Of a stretch of DNA of 64,000 nucleotides, positions 53,770 through 64,000 are shown one piece after another. Positions within the stretch are counted from its first letter, which is position 1, and every line of letters starts with the position of its first letter. Made by a program: the position numbers and the translations under genes. The notes below the pieces were generated by a model. That model saw only the letters and a list, made by a program, of their open reading frames with translations, did no database searches and was not told where the DNA came from. Location: contig CANMKX010000015.1 in NCBI GenBank assembly GCA_947498595.1, forward strand, positions 54,624 to 118,623, in the 5' to 3' direction. This DNA is from an uncultured Aquimarina sp. (GTDB lineage Bacteria; Bacteroidota; Bacteroidia; Flavobacteriales; Flavobacteriaceae).

Positions 53770-53806
53770 AATCCCCTCAAATTGTATTTAACATTTTGAG
53801 GGGATT
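53770..53806 (-). terminator. terminator between gltD and clpC, stronger for clpC
   Basis: AATCCCCTCAAA (53770-53781) pairs with TTTGAGGGGATT (53795-53806). On the minus strand TTTTTTATG follows the stem, so it best serves clpC, but it can also stop gltD transcripts. Confidence 0.8.
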
Positions 53807-53828
53807 GTATATTTAATCGTCTTCTCTA

Positions 53829-56381
53829 TTAAGATTCTGTCGATTTTTCGGGTTTATCGATCTTAATCGTTAATTCATTAGTAGATTCATCTAAATCCAT
53901 GAAAATTTGATCACCTTCTTCAAGATTAGCTGTTATGATTTCTTCAGCTAATGCGTCTTCAATATATTTTTGAATAGCTCTTTTTAAAGGCCTAGCTCCG
54001 TATTGTTTATCAAAACCTTTATCAGTAATAAAGTCTTTCGCTTTATCACTTAATGATAAATGATAGCCAATAGTTTTTATGCGTTCGAATAGTTTACTTA
54101 ATTCGATATCAATGATTTTATGAATATCTTCACGTTCTAGTGTGTTAAAAACAACAACATCATCAACTCTATTTAAGAATTCTGGTGCAAATGCTTTTTT
54201 CAAAGCACTTTCAATGATTCCTTTTGCATGATCAGTAGCTTGTGATTTTTTGGCAGAAGTTCCAAAACCAACTCCTTGTCCAAAATCTTTTAATTTACGA
54301 GCTCCGATATTTGAAGTCATTATAATGATAGTATTTCTAAAATCAATTTTACGACCTAAACTATCTGTTAGATAACCATCATCTAAAACTTGAAGCATCA
54401 TATTAAAAATATCAGGATGTGCCTTTTCAATTTCGTCTAATAATACTACAGCATATGGCTTTCTACGAACTTTTTCTGTTAGTTGACCACCTTCTTCATA
54501 ACCTACATAACCAGGAGGTGCTCCTATCAATCTAGAAACAGCAAATTTCTCCATGTATTCGCTCATGTCAATACGGATTAAAGAATCTAGACTATCAAAT
54601 AATTCTTTAGACAGTACTTTGGCTAATTGAGTTTTACCAACTCCCGTTTGACCTAAAAAGATAAATGAACCAATAGGTTTGTTTGGATCTTTAAGACCAG
54701 CTCTATTACGTTGTATTGCTTTAACAACCTTAGCAACAGCTTCGTCTTGACCAATAACTTTTCCTTTAATAAGATCAGGTAATTCCGCTAATTTATTACT
54801 TTCAGTTTGTGCAATACGATTAACAGGAATACCAGTCATCATAGAAACAACATCGGCAACATTTTCTTCAGAAACAGTTTCTTTATGAAGTTTAGAATCA
54901 TTCTCCCATTGTTCTTGAGCTACAGCTAATTCTTTTTCAAGATTTTTTTCATCATCTCTTAATTTTGCAGCTTCCTCGTATTTTTGTTTTTTAACAACAC
55001 TATTCTTAAGTTCTTTAACCTCTTCTAATTTTCTTTCGAGATCTAAGATTTTTTTAGGAACATCAATATTGGTGATATGAACTCTAGAACCAGCTTCATC
55101 CAATGCATCAATAGCTTTGTCTGGTAAGAAACGATCCGTCATATACCTATTTGTTAATTTTACACAAGCTTCAATAGCTTTTTCAGTATAAATAACATTA
55201 TGATGTTCTTCGTATTTACTTTTAATATTATCAAGAATCTCAATAGTTTCTTCAATATTAGTAGGCTCTACAATAACTTTTTGGAAACGTCTTTCTAGAG
55301 CACCATCTTTCTCAATATATTGGCGATACTCATCTAGTGTAGTAGCTCCAATACATTGTATTTCTCCTCTAGCCAATGCAGGTTTAAACATATTAGAAGC
55401 ATCAAGACTCCCTGTAGCTCCACCAGCACCAACGATAGTATGAATTTCGTCAATAAATAAAATGATATCATCATTTTTTTCGAGTTCATTCATAACTGCT
55501 TTCATTCGTTCTTCAAATTGTCCTCTATATTTAGTTCCTGCAACAAGACTAGCAAGATCTAGAGTAACTACTCTTTTATCGAATAAAATACGTGAAACTT
55601 TACGTTTTACTATACGCAAAGCCAAACCTTCAGCAATAGCTGATTTACCAACCCCAGGTTCTCCAATAAGGAGTGGGTTATTTTTTTTACGTCTGCTCAA
55701 TATTTGAGATACGCGTTCAATTTCTTTAGCTCTACCTACTACAGGATCTAATTTACCTTCTTCGGCCATTGCAGTAAGATCTCTACCAAAATTATCTAAT
55801 ACCGGAGTTTTAGATTTTTTTGAAGCCTTATTTCCTGCAGGAGGATTGAAAGGATTATCCTTAGGTGCTTCACCAGAAGTTTCATCTTCATCAGAAAATG
55901 ATTCGGCTTGTGGCGGATCAATGTAATCGTCTTCGCTCGTAATCATATATTTGAATTGGTCTTTTACATTGTCATAATCAACCTTTAGGCGATTTAACAA
56001 TTTGGTTGTAGGATCGTTTTCATTACGTAAAATACACAACAATAAATGTGCTGTATTTATTGAAGAGCTTTGAAAAAGTTTCGCTTCTAAAAATGTTGTT
56101 TTAAGAGCGCGTTCAGCCTGACGAGTAAGATGTAAATTTTTCTTCTCATTAGTCCCAATAGCAATACTAGGATTTGCAGGGCTAAGTATTTCGACTTTTC
56201 TTCTTAAATGTGTTAAATCTATATCTAATGCATCTAGGATATTAATTGCTTTACTATTACCGTCTCGCAATAATCCAAGCATTAAATGTTCAGTACCAAT
56301 AAAATCATGGCCTAAACGCAAAGCTTCTTCTTTACTATAGGCTATAACATCCTTTACTTTAGGTGAGAAATTATCATCCAT
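53829..56381 (-). CDS. clpC: ClpC-type AAA+ unfoldase of the Clp protease
   Basis: 850 residues. The N-domain repeats are [20 protein letters not shown] and [13 protein letters not shown]. The first AAA+ has Walker A GEPGVGKS from Gly240 and Walker [16 protein letters not shown]. The UVR-type middle coil runs about 420-470 ([20 protein letters not shown]), the mark of ClpC rather than ClpB. The second AAA+ has GQTGVGKT from Gly577 and [15 protein letters not shown]. It feeds proteins to ClpP. Single gene, divergent from gyrA. Confidence 0.93.
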   Translation of the reverse strand: MDDNFSPKVKDVIAYSKEEALRLGHDFIGTEHLMLGLLRDGNSKAINILDALDIDLTHLRRKVEILSPANPSIAIGTNEKKNLHLTRQAERALKTTFLEAKLFQSSSINTAHLLLCILRNENDPTTKLLNRLKVDYDNVKDQFKYMITSEDDYIDPPQAESFSDEDETSGEAPKDNPFNPPAGNKASKKSKTPVLDNFGRDLTAMAEEGKLDPVVGRAKEIERVSQILSRRKKNNPLLIGEPGVGKSAIAEGLALRIVKRKVSRILFDKRVVTLDLASLVAGTKYRGQFEERMKAVMNELEKNDDIILFIDEIHTIVGAGGATGSLDASNMFKPALARGEIQCIGATTLDEYRQYIEKDGALERRFQKVIVEPTNIEETIEILDNIKSKYEEHHNVIYTEKAIEACVKLTNRYMTDRFLPDKAIDALDEAGSRVHITNIDVPKKILDLERKLEEVKELKNSVVKKQKYEEAAKLRDDEKNLEKELAVAQEQWENDSKLHKETVSEENVADVVSMMTGIPVNRIAQTESNKLAELPDLIKGKVIGQDEAVAKVVKAIQRNRAGLKDPNKPIGSFIFLGQTGVGKTQLAKVLSKELFDSLDSLIRIDMSEYMEKFAVSRLIGAPPGYVGYEEGGQLTEKVRRKPYAVVLLDEIEKAHPDIFNMMLQVLDDGYLTDSLGRKIDFRNTIIIMTSNIGARKLKDFGQGVGFGTSAKKSQATDHAKGIIESALKKAFAPEFLNRVDDVVVFNTLEREDIHKIIDIELSKLFERIKTIGYHLSLSDKAKDFITDKGFDKQYGARPLKRAIQKYIEDALAEEIITANLEEGDQIFMDLDESTNELTIKIDKPEKSTES

Positions 56382-56743
56382 ATGCTATCCTTCTTTCTTT
56401 TTAACTTAACTAAAATAGTAATTTTTAAAGTTACAAACACAAAAACTATTCCTTTATATATTATAGAATTATTAAATTTATTAAATAATGAGGAGTAACC
56501 GTATGATTAATAGTGTTTAATGTTTTTTTGTTGTTGTGTGTCAAATGTAAAAATGTCATGCAGTCTAAATTAGAATATTAATAATGAGATTAAATAAATA
56601 TTCTAATAAAAGACCATTTATGTGAAATAGTCGTTTTGTTTGTTAATAAATTACAAATTTTAAAAGAGGATAAGAGTGATAAATACATTGATTTGCTTAA
56701 ATTAGCGCGTTAATTAAATAATTTCTGAATTAAATAATTTTAT
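56382..56743. other. divergent region between clpC and gyrA
   Basis: 362 AT-rich bases with no frame. It must contain both promoters; no clear TAnnTTTG or heat-shock-type operator could be assigned. Confidence 0.5.
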
Positions 56744-59272
56744 ATGGCAGAGGGAGAAAAGCTAATACCTATCAATATTGAGGATGAAATGAAATCAGCG
56801 TACATCGATTATTCGATGTCAGTCATTGTGTCACGTGCATTACCAGATGTAAGAGATGGATTAAAACCAGTGCATAGACGTGTTCTTTTTGGTATGTATG
56901 AGTTAGGGGTTAGAGCGAGTAGTGCTCATAAGAAATCTGCGAGAATTGTAGGAGAAGTATTAGGGAAGTATCACCCGCATGGAGATACATCTGTTTATGA
57001 TACTATGGTGCGTATGGCACAAGAATGGAGTTTACGTTATATGCTAGTAGACGGTCAAGGTAACTTTGGATCTGTAGATGGAGATAGTCCAGCTGCAATG
57101 CGTTATACAGAAGCTAGAATGCGTAAGATTTCTGAAGATATGCTAGCAGACATCGATAAAGATACTGTAGATCACGCTTTAAATTTTGATGATACATTAA
57201 AAGAACCTACTGTTTTACCAACACGTGTTCCAGGATTATTGATAAATGGAGCGTCGGGGATAGCTGTAGGGATGGCAACAAATATGCCACCACATAATTT
57301 AAGCGAAGTAGTTGATGGAACTATTGCATATATAGACAATAACGATATTGAGATCGATGAATTAATGACTCATATCAAAGCTCCTGATTTTCCAACAGGA
57401 GGTATTATATATGGTTATGATGGTGTAAGAGAGGCTTTTAAAACAGGTAAAGGGCGTATTGTAATGCGTGCCAAAGCTAGTTTTGAAGAAGTTAGAGGTA
57501 GAGAGTGTATCGTTGTTACAGAAATACCATATCAGGTTAATAAAGCTGATATGATTAAGAAAACAGCAGATTTAGTAAATGATAAAAAAATAGAAGGAAT
57601 TTCTTCTATTAGAGATGAATCCGATAGAAAAGGAATGCGTATCGTTTATATTTTAAAGAGAGATGCAATACCAAATATTGTTCTTAATCTATTATATAAG
57701 CATACATCATTACAAACATCATTTAGTGTTAATAATATCGCATTAGTAAATGGAAGACCAGAATTACTTAATGTAAAAGATATGATTCATCATTTTGTAG
57801 AGCATAGACACGAAGTTGTTGTGCGTAGAACAAAATATGAATTAAGAAAAGCAGAAGAAAGAGCTCATATTCTTGAAGGTTTAATTATAGCATCAGATAA
57901 TATTGATGAAGTAATAGCATTGATTAGAGGATCTAAAAATCCAGAAGAAGCTAGAGGGAAACTTATAGAACGATTTAAACTTTCTGAAATACAAGCTAAA
58001 GCAATTGTAGAAATGCGATTGCGACAGCTAACAGGTCTGGAACAAGACAAGTTAAGACTGGAGTATGATGAATTAATGAAAACTATTGAGGATTTAAAAG
58101 ATATTCTAGCTAGAAAAGAGCGTAGAATGAATATCATAAAAGAAGAATTGATAGAAGTTCAGAATAAATATGGAGATGAGAGACGCTCACAAATTGAATA
58201 TGCTGGAGGTAACTTTAGTATAGAAGATATGATTCCTAATGAGAAAGTAGTAATAACAATTTCTCATGCAGGGTATATTAAGCGTACATCATTAACTGAA
58301 TATAAAAAACAAAATAGAGGAGGAGTAGGACAAAAAGGAAGTACAACTAGAAATCAGGATTTCTTAGAACACCTTTTTGTAGGTACAAATCACCAGTACA
58401 TGTTATTCTTTACTCAAAAAGGAAAATGTTTCTGGATGCGAGTATTTGAAATTCCTGAAGGAAATAAAACATCTAAAGGAAGAGCTATACAAAACTTAAT
58501 CAACATTGAAAATGATGATAAAGTAAAAGCATTTATTTGTACACAAGATCTTAAAGACGAGGAGTATATAAATAATCATTACGTGATTATGGCTACAAAG
58601 AAAGGTCAGGTTAAAAAGACTTCTCTGGAGCAATATTCTAGACCAAGAACGAATGGAATAAATGCCATTACTATTAAAGATGATGATGAATTACTAGAAG
58701 CTAAATTAACTGATGGTAAGAGTGATGTGATGCTTGCTATAAAATCAGGTAAGGCTATTCGTTTTGAAGAAGAAAAAACGAGACCAATGGGACGTGGAGC
58801 TTCTGGAGTACGTGGTATCCGATTAGCAGATGATAATGATGAAGTTATAGGAATGGTTGCCGTTAATGACATGGAAAGTAATATTTTAGTAGTTTCTGAA
58901 AATGGTTATGGTAAACGATCTAATCTTGATGATTATAGAGTAACAAATCGTGGAGGAAAAGGAGTTAAAACAATTTCTGTGACAGATAAAACAGGAGGAT
59001 TAGTTGCTATAAAAAATGTAACTGATGCTGATGATTTAATGATCATCAACAAATCAGGAATTGCGATACGATTAGCAGTACACGAATTAAGAGTAATGGG
59101 ACGAGCAACTCAAGGTGTTCGTTTAATTAATCTAAAAGGAAAAGATTCGATAGCAGCTGTAGCAAAAGTAGTTAATGATGATGAAGAAGTAGATGAAACT
59201 GCATTATTAGAAAATGAAGAGAATCCCATCAATACTAGTGAAAACGAGAATGGCACAAATATTGATGAATAA
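56744..59272 (+). CDS. gyrA: DNA gyrase subunit A
   Basis: 842 residues. It starts [20 protein letters not shown]. The catalytic Tyr121 is in [10 protein letters not shown]. The quinolone region reads [20 protein letters not shown], with Thr82 at E. coli Ser83 and Asp86 at Asp87. The C-terminal beta-pinwheel has six blades with a GyrA-box-like [11 protein letters not shown], which distinguishes it from ParC. The tail is acidic. It introduces negative supercoils with GyrB, encoded elsewhere. Downstream TPR gene after 36 bases. Confidence 0.96.
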   Translation: MAEGEKLIPINIEDEMKSAYIDYSMSVIVSRALPDVRDGLKPVHRRVLFGMYELGVRASSAHKKSARIVGEVLGKYHPHGDTSVYDTMVRMAQEWSLRYMLVDGQGNFGSVDGDSPAAMRYTEARMRKISEDMLADIDKDTVDHALNFDDTLKEPTVLPTRVPGLLINGASGIAVGMATNMPPHNLSEVVDGTIAYIDNNDIEIDELMTHIKAPDFPTGGIIYGYDGVREAFKTGKGRIVMRAKASFEEVRGRECIVVTEIPYQVNKADMIKKTADLVNDKKIEGISSIRDESDRKGMRIVYILKRDAIPNIVLNLLYKHTSLQTSFSVNNIALVNGRPELLNVKDMIHHFVEHRHEVVVRRTKYELRKAEERAHILEGLIIASDNIDEVIALIRGSKNPEEARGKLIERFKLSEIQAKAIVEMRLRQLTGLEQDKLRLEYDELMKTIEDLKDILARKERRMNIIKEELIEVQNKYGDERRSQIEYAGGNFSIEDMIPNEKVVITISHAGYIKRTSLTEYKKQNRGGVGQKGSTTRNQDFLEHLFVGTNHQYMLFFTQKGKCFWMRVFEIPEGNKTSKGRAIQNLINIENDDKVKAFICTQDLKDEEYINNHYVIMATKKGQVKKTSLEQYSRPRTNGINAITIKDDDELLEAKLTDGKSDVMLAIKSGKAIRFEEEKTRPMGRGASGVRGIRLADDNDEVIGMVAVNDMESNILVVSENGYGKRSNLDDYRVTNRGGKGVKTISVTDKTGGLVAIKNVTDADDLMIINKSGIAIRLAVHELRVMGRATQGVRLINLKGKDSIAAVAKVVNDDEEVDETALLENEENPINTSENENGTNIDE

Positions 59273-59308
59273 TTGTAAATAACAAAACCCCATTAAACAC
59301 ACACAAGA

Positions 59309-60583
59309 ATGAAAATTAAATTTTTTATGGTACTCTTTTTAGCAGCGAGTACTGTAGGTTTTTCTCAGAAGCAAGGGATTAAAACTGCCCAAAAGGCATT
59401 GAAATCAGGAAAAGTTGATGTAGCTAAAGAGGCATTGAAAGCAGCAGAAGGACAATTGGGTGCAGCAGATGACAAAATGAAGGCTCAATTTTATTTTTTA
59501 AAAGGACAAGCTTATACTACAGTTGGAGGGAATACTTCAATAGAAAATTTTAAGATTTCTGCGGATTCTTATAATAAAACGTTAGAAATTGAAAAGAAAT
59601 CAGGTAAAGCTAAATTTACAGAGAAAGCTTCGACTGCTCTTAATGCTTTAAGAAATGCTCTTATTCAAAGTGCAGTAGAGGATCAAAATGCTAAAGATTA
59701 TGCGAAAGCAGCTGAAAAGTTATTTTTAGGATATAAAACTAATAAAAAAGATACCTTGTATTTATACTACGCAGCTTCAAATGCGGTGAATGGTAAGAAT
59801 TATGATGTAGCTTTAAAGTATTATGAAGAATTAAAATCTCTTAATTTTAGTGGAGCACAACCAGAATTTATCGCAACAGATAAAAAGACAGGTGAAGTGA
59901 AAAATTTCTCAACAAAAGCTGAAAGAGATCTATTAGTTAAAGCAGGAGAATATATTGTACCTAAAAATAGAATGTCTGCTTCCAAAAAAGGAGAAATAGC
60001 AAAAAATGTAGCATTAATATATATTAGTCAGGGTAAAGATGATGACGCGATTAAAGCTATGGAAGATGCAAAGAAAGAAAATCCAAATGATGCATCTTTA
60101 ATGCAAGCAGAAGCTGATATTTTTTACAGATTAGGAAACTTAGAAAAATATAAATCATTGATGCAAGAAATCGTTTCTAATGATCCAACAAATCCAGACT
60201 TATATTATAACTTAGGAGTAAGCGCTACAAAATTAGGGGATGAAGAAAAAGCATTGGAATATTATGAAAAAGCATTAGAATTGAAACCAGAATATGGTTC
60301 TGCTCAAATTAATATTGCAGCTATCATATTAGGTAAAGAGGCTAAAATTGTTGAAGAGATGAATGGATTAGGAACTTCTTCTCAAGATTATAAAAGATAC
60401 GATGTTTTGAAAAATAAACGTAATGATATCTATAAAAGTGCTGTGCCTTATTTAGAAGGAGCCTTAAAAAGTAACCCTGAAAATGTTGAAGCTATCAGAA
60501 CTTTAATGAATATCTTCTATCAATTAGATGATCCAAGAGCGGATGAGTTTAATAAAAAACTTAAAGCATTAGAACAAAAATAA
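59309..60583 (+). CDS. secreted/periplasmic tetratricopeptide-repeat protein
   Basis: 424 residues with a signal peptide (MKIKFFMVLFLAASTVGFSQ). TPR-like helix pairs start at about residue 25 (AQKALKSGKVDVAKEALKAA) and are clear at 245-345 (IKAMEDAKKENPNDASLMQA; PDLYYNLGVSATKLGDEEKA; EYYEKALELKPEYGSAQINI). It probably acts as a protein-binding scaffold in the periplasm. It may share the gyrA transcript and is followed by a strong terminator. Confidence 0.85.
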   Translation: MKIKFFMVLFLAASTVGFSQKQGIKTAQKALKSGKVDVAKEALKAAEGQLGAADDKMKAQFYFLKGQAYTTVGGNTSIENFKISADSYNKTLEIEKKSGKAKFTEKASTALNALRNALIQSAVEDQNAKDYAKAAEKLFLGYKTNKKDTLYLYYAASNAVNGKNYDVALKYYEELKSLNFSGAQPEFIATDKKTGEVKNFSTKAERDLLVKAGEYIVPKNRMSASKKGEIAKNVALIYISQGKDDDAIKAMEDAKKENPNDASLMQAEADIFYRLGNLEKYKSLMQEIVSNDPTNPDLYYNLGVSATKLGDEEKALEYYEKALELKPEYGSAQINIAAIILGKEAKIVEEMNGLGTSSQDYKRYDVLKNKRNDIYKSAVPYLEGALKSNPENVEAIRTLMNIFYQLDDPRADEFNKKLKALEQK

Positions 60584-60614
60584 AACTTTTGTTTACGCTT
60601 ATTTAATGATATTT

Positions 60615-60652
60615 AAAATCCGAATCTAATAATTATTAGATTCGGATTTTTT
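60615..60652. terminator. bidirectional terminator
   Basis: AATCCGAATCTAATAA joined directly to TTATTAGATTCGGATT, a perfect 16-bp inverted repeat with a T-run on the plus strand and As on the left (Ts on the minus strand). It lies between convergent genes. Confidence 0.88.
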
Positions 60653-60655
60653 ATT

Positions 60656-61069
60656 TTATATAGAAATTTTAATAGTTGATTCAAAAAGCTGAATGTTAGA
60701 TTGTAAGCGCTCTATAACTATGTTCATCATGCGTTTGTTTAGAGCAGATGAGTTTTGAATATAGGTATAATACTCATCGATAGTAAATTGACCAATAAGC
60801 ATTCCTTTTAGACTATTCCTGAATTTCATGTCTTTTTGAATAGCATTTTCAATGTATTTTAATTTTTGTTCTAATTGAAGTTCATAAAATAAGTTTTTCC
60901 TTTTACTAATGTAGTTTCTAAAAACATGGATTAATAAATCTCCTTGAAGTTTGATAATTGGTCGAAGTGTTTGATTTTGAAAACGTTCATCGTCACTCAT
61001 ATTGTTATGAACTTTTGCAGTTAAGATTTGAGGACGAATTTCTAATAAATTCAATTTTCTATCTTTCAT
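60656..61069 (-). CDS. unknown helical protein of about 137 residues
   Basis: 137 residues, no signal peptide or membrane segment, mostly helical and charged: ERFQNQTLRPIIKLQGDLLI, NAIQKDMKFRNSLKGMLIGQ, FTIDEYYTYIQ. Homologues of this type occur widely in Flavobacteriaceae, sometimes annotated as glyoxalase without visible support; I see no glyoxalase metal residues. Function unknown. Confidence 0.6.
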   Translation of the reverse strand: MKDRKLNLLEIRPQILTAKVHNNMSDDERFQNQTLRPIIKLQGDLLIHVFRNYISKRKNLFYELQLEQKLKYIENAIQKDMKFRNSLKGMLIGQFTIDEYYTYIQNSSALNKRMMNIVIERLQSNIQLFESTIKISI

Positions 61070-61220
61070 ATCAATAATGTTTCTTAAAGTTACCTTTTAA
61101 ATATAAAACTAATTTAAAACTACTTTGTTAATTATTAACGAGTTGTGAACAAATCTGTTTGTACTATTATTCTTTGGATAAATTCTTTATATTGTAGATA
61201 TCTCATTTTACAGATTATAT

Positions 61221-62114
61221 ATGCAATTCGGAAAAGTAGCAAACCCAGAGCAGATTGATTTTGATTTACCGATAGATCATCCTAGTACAAAAAAGGTATT
61301 AGAGAGAAATAAAAATAATCATTTTAAAATACATGTAGGCTGTGCTAAATGGAATCGACAAGATCTTAAGAGTTTTTACCCTAGAGGAATTAAAGATGAA
61401 TTAAAATATTATGCAACACAGTTTAATTCGATTGAGTTAAATGCTACTTTTTATAAGAATTATGATGCCGCACAATATTATAAATGGTATGAAAAAACAC
61501 CTATAGACTTCAAGTTTTTTCCAAAATTAATCCAGAATATATCTCATTTTAAGAGATTAAATGAAGAAGCGCAAATATATGTCGATAATTTTTTAGAAAA
61601 TGTGATTACTCTTGAAGAAAAGTTACACACGGTTTTTCTACAAATGCATAGTAATTTTTCTCCAACTTATTTTGATAGAGTAGTCAAATTTATAGAAAAA
61701 TGGCCAAAAGAAATTGCATTAGCTATAGAGTTTAGACATACAGATTGGTTTAATGATACTACTATATCGAACGAACTATATGATATACTAGAGAACTATA
61801 ATGTGACTAATATTATAACAGATACAGCCGGTAGAAGAGACTTATTACATATGAAATTAACTACAGGAAATGCTTTCATACGTTATGTAGGAGCCAATCA
61901 TAAGTCTGATTATAAAAGATTAGATAATTGGATAAACAGAATAGAACTATGGAAATCTAACGGGATTAATGAAGTTAACTTTTTTGTGCATCAAAATTTA
62001 GAAGTTGAATCTCCTTTATTAGCTAAGTATTTTATTAAAAAGATAAATGAGAAATTAAAATTAGACCTAAAAGTACCCAATAGTTTAGAGCAAACAGAAT
62101 TGACATTATTTTGA
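61221..62114 (+). CDS. DUF72 (YecE-like) TIM-barrel protein
   Basis: 297 residues. DUF72 pattern: IHVGCAKWNRQDLKSFYPRG, YATQFNSIELNATFYK, FKFFPKLIQNISHFKRL, HTVFLQMHSNFSPTYFDRV, LAIEFRHTDWF, and a C-terminal FFVHQNLEVESPLLAKYF. The fold is a TIM barrel; the function is unsettled. Length fits the family. Single gene. Confidence 0.88.
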   Translation: MQFGKVANPEQIDFDLPIDHPSTKKVLERNKNNHFKIHVGCAKWNRQDLKSFYPRGIKDELKYYATQFNSIELNATFYKNYDAAQYYKWYEKTPIDFKFFPKLIQNISHFKRLNEEAQIYVDNFLENVITLEEKLHTVFLQMHSNFSPTYFDRVVKFIEKWPKEIALAIEFRHTDWFNDTTISNELYDILENYNVTNIITDTAGRRDLLHMKLTTGNAFIRYVGANHKSDYKRLDNWINRIELWKSNGINEVNFFVHQNLEVESPLLAKYFIKKINEKLKLDLKVPNSLEQTELTLF

Positions 62115-62270
62115 AATAAGGGTTTAACCATCGAATAAATAGAGGTAAACTTCTTCTAAAACGTGTATTTCGTCGATAGATACGTGCATTTTAACTTTTG
62201 TTTTTTAGTTTTTATCATAAAAAAGAATATTTTCACACCAAAGAATAGTGAAATATTTAAGGAAGAAACT

Positions 62271-62609
62271 ATGAAGAGAGTAATTTTAATTTTTGTTTTT
62301 TTAGGAGTTTTTCAATTTACGACAGCACAAGTTGAAAATAAATTAGAATCGAAGTTTGATTTTATCGAATTAGAACATGAACATTCTGACGAAAATATAA
62401 TTCATAAGTTATTACATAAAACTAATGTCAATGATGAATTAATACAACATTATACGTTTAGTGATATTAATCTTTCAGAAACATTTTTTAAAAGATCTTC
62501 TAATATCAATTGTTCTGGAGGATTTTGTATGATACACTCTCATTACCATAAAAAAGGACTTACTAGAAACAGACAATATTTTGATTACTTCATGAAAATA
62601 TGGAGTTAA
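62271..62609 (+). CDS. small secreted protein of unknown function
   Basis: 112 residues from the ATG at 62271, which begins a clear signal peptide (MKRVILIFVFLGVFQFTTAQ); a longer frame from 62163 lacks one. A GGAAGAAAC stretch lies just before this ATG. The mature part is His-rich near HEHSDENIIHKLLHK and has two close Cys (NCSGGFCMIHSHYHKK), which may bind metal. No family recognised. Confidence 0.6.
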   Translation: MKRVILIFVFLGVFQFTTAQVENKLESKFDFIELEHEHSDENIIHKLLHKTNVNDELIQHYTFSDINLSETFFKRSSNINCSGGFCMIHSHYHKKGLTRNRQYFDYFMKIWS

Positions 62610-62707
62610 TTGAAAATAAAAATTATCTTACTTTTTAAAAAGCACAAATAAGATTATTTGAGGAATCAATATATTAAAGTATTTTTGCTGTCTTAATAAG
62701 ATAAGTA

Positions 62708-63817
62708 ATGACATTTACAGAGTTAGGAGTATCAAAGAGCTTGAATAAAGGATTAAAAGAAATGGGAATAACTACCCCAACACCTATTCAAGAGCAAGCA
62801 ATACCAGTATTAACTAATAGTGCTATAGATTTTATAGGAAAAGCACAAACTGGAACAGGAAAAACTGCAGCTTTTGGGTTACCAATTTTATCTCAAATAG
62901 ATCCAAATAAGAATGAAGTACAAGCATTGATTTTAGCTCCTACAAGAGAATTAGGTCAACAAATAGCGAAACAATTATTTAAATACACAAAATACACAGA
63001 GAAAATATTTGTTGAAGCTGTATATGGAGGTGAAAAAGTAAATATTCAAGTTAATCGATTAAAAAGACCAACTCATATCGTTGTTGCTACTCCTGGAAGG
63101 TTGATTGATCTAATGAATATGAAAGCAGTTAACATTTCAAGAATCAAAACTGTAGTTTTAGATGAAGCTGATGAAATGTTGAGTATGGGATTCAAAAAAG
63201 AATTAGATGCAATTTTGCACCGTACTAAAGGAAATAGAAATATATGGTTGTTTTCTGCGACAATGCCACCATCACTAAATGAAATAGTGAAAAAATATGT
63301 AGCCAAAGATGCTATACGAATTACAATTGATAAAAATAATACAGTTAATCAAGGGATAGAACATCAATTTGTAGTAGGAGACGAAGCTAATAAGTTAGAT
63401 ACATTAACTTATTTTCTGAAAACTCAAAAAGACACCAGAGGAATTATCTTCACTAAGACAAAAGCAGCAGCTAGAACACTGTCTAAGCAATTAAAAGCTA
63501 AGAATTATGATGTAGGATTGTTAGAAGGAGATATGATTCAAAAAGATAGAGATAAAGTAATGAGAGCTTTTAAAAATGAAGTAATTCCATACTTAATATC
63601 TACAGATGTTGCCGCTAGAGGAATTGACGTGGCTGATTTAGCTTTTGTAATTCATTATCAATTACCAGATCAAATAGAATATTATACACATAGAAGTGGA
63701 AGAACTGCTAGAGCAGGAAAGAAGGGAATATCTTTAGCACTTATTGTAAAACAAGAGTTGAGTAAGATTAAAAACTTAGAAAAAGATTTAAAAATCAGAT
63801 TTAATCAAATTCGATAA
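62708..63817 (+). CDS. DEAD-box RNA helicase
   Basis: 369 residues, just the two RecA-like domains without a C-terminal extension. Motifs in order: Q motif (TPTPIQEQAIPVL), I AQTGTGKT, Ia PTRELGQQ, Ib TPGR, II DEAD, III SAT, IV GIIFTKTK, V STDVAARGID, VI HRSGRTARAGKKG. It probably remodels structured RNA in ribosome assembly or cold adaptation. The minimal length fits RhlE-like flavobacterial helicases, but the subgroup cannot be fixed. Confidence 0.92.
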   Translation: MTFTELGVSKSLNKGLKEMGITTPTPIQEQAIPVLTNSAIDFIGKAQTGTGKTAAFGLPILSQIDPNKNEVQALILAPTRELGQQIAKQLFKYTKYTEKIFVEAVYGGEKVNIQVNRLKRPTHIVVATPGRLIDLMNMKAVNISRIKTVVLDEADEMLSMGFKKELDAILHRTKGNRNIWLFSATMPPSLNEIVKKYVAKDAIRITIDKNNTVNQGIEHQFVVGDEANKLDTLTYFLKTQKDTRGIIFTKTKAAARTLSKQLKAKNYDVGLLEGDMIQKDRDKVMRAFKNEVIPYLISTDVAARGIDVADLAFVIHYQLPDQIEYYTHRSGRTARAGKKGISLALIVKQELSKIKNLEKDLKIRFNQIR

Positions 63818-63902
63818 GTATTGATATATAGTTGATTAAAATACTTTTTTATGAGATTTTAATTTTTCGAATAAAAAATAGTGTTTAATTGAAACATTTG
63901 AT

Positions 63903-63910
63903 TATATTTG
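63903..63910 (+). promoter_or_regulatory. -7 promoter element (TATATTTG) of the tRNA-Pro gene
   Basis: TATATTTG matches the Bacteroidetes -7 consensus TAnnTTTG and ends 23 bases before the tRNA. A TTG at the expected -33 distance is not obvious. Confidence 0.55.
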
Positions 63911-63933
63911 CACCCGCAAAGTAATGATCAAAT

Positions 63934-64000
63934 CGGGGTGTAGCGTAGCCCGGTCATCGCGCCTCGTTTGGGACGAGGAGGTCGCAGGTTCGAATCCTGC
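63934..64000 (+). tRNA. tRNA-Pro (anticodon TGG), 3' end cut by the window
   Basis: The acceptor 5' strand is CGGGGTG, with the D-arm GCGTAGCCCGGTCATCGC. The anticodon stem CCTCG/CGAGG encloses loop TTTGGGA with anticodon TGG, and the T-arm is GCAGGTTCGAATCCTGC. The 3' acceptor strand and CCA position lie beyond base 64000. Reads proline CCN codons, mainly CCA. Confidence 0.93.

Noticed and set aside
53829..56381. ClpB disaggregase
   Set aside because: The middle region is a short UVR-type coil rather than the long ClpB coiled coil, so ClpC fits.

Overview
The window is AT-rich DNA from a member of the Bacteroidota, most likely a marine Flavobacteriaceae relative of Kordia or Aquimarina. The grounds are a type IX (Por) C-terminal sorting domain on a secreted protease, a TonB-dependent receptor with a carboxypeptidase-regulatory-like N-terminus, Bacteroidetes-type type VI secretion parts (TssD, VgrG, DUF4280 PAAR-like), LytTR/LytS signalling, a SigZ sigma factor, -7 elements of the TAnnTTTG type and start codons without Shine-Dalgarno sequences. 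The genus is inference.

Layout. 1-4.7 kb (minus strand): an edge fragment, a small membrane protein, a metal/thiol operon (SigZ sigma factor, CC-type thioredoxin, CSCSS permease, MerT-like protein, HMA lipoprotein) and a lipoprotein with a possible ClpP-like fold. 4.9-11.7 kb (plus): an oxidase cluster made of a 1034-residue fusion of two flavin amine oxidases, a small subunit and an Fe-S GMC dehydrogenase of the FAD-glucose/sorbitol dehydrogenase kind, and a ferritin-like protein of the VioB-associated family. 11.8-17.1 kb (minus): nucleic-acid genes (short endonuclease V-like protein, YchJ-like protein translationally coupled to a 55-residue basic protein, DUF2293) and a McrBC type IV restriction system. 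17.5-26.5 kb (plus): an orphan type VI secretion cargo operon. 26.6-36 kb: a berberine-bridge-type flavoenzyme, a LytS/LytT two-component pair, a TonB receptor, YceI, and a sodium:solute symporter with a PepSY membrane protein. 36.0-36.25 kb: three 10-bp repeats phased at exactly 21 bp in front of a possible small RNA. 37.2-41.3 kb: a 4-kb island in the 3' end of mnmE, bounded by 20-bp direct repeats and carrying a Fic gene and a long membrane-protein gene broken by a stop and a frameshift. 41.3-64 kb: mostly core genes (mnmE, a secreted trypsin-like protease, glnK-amtB divergent from gltB-gltD, clpC, gyrA, a TPR protein, DUF72, a DEAD-box helicase) and the start of tRNA-Pro at the right edge.

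How genes work together. glnK-amtB and gltB-gltD form one nitrogen-assimilation locus read outward from a shared 462-bp region. McrC and McrB form one restriction machine. TssD, VgrG, the PAAR-like protein and the 877-residue protein probably form one secreted tip-and-cargo set, and the short genes after it are immunity or accessory candidates. The most unusual parts are the flavin/ferritin oxidase cluster (a plausible undescribed pathway), the mnmE island with its decaying gene and Fic operator, and the phased-repeat/small-RNA locus. All family assignments come from reading motifs; no database search was run.
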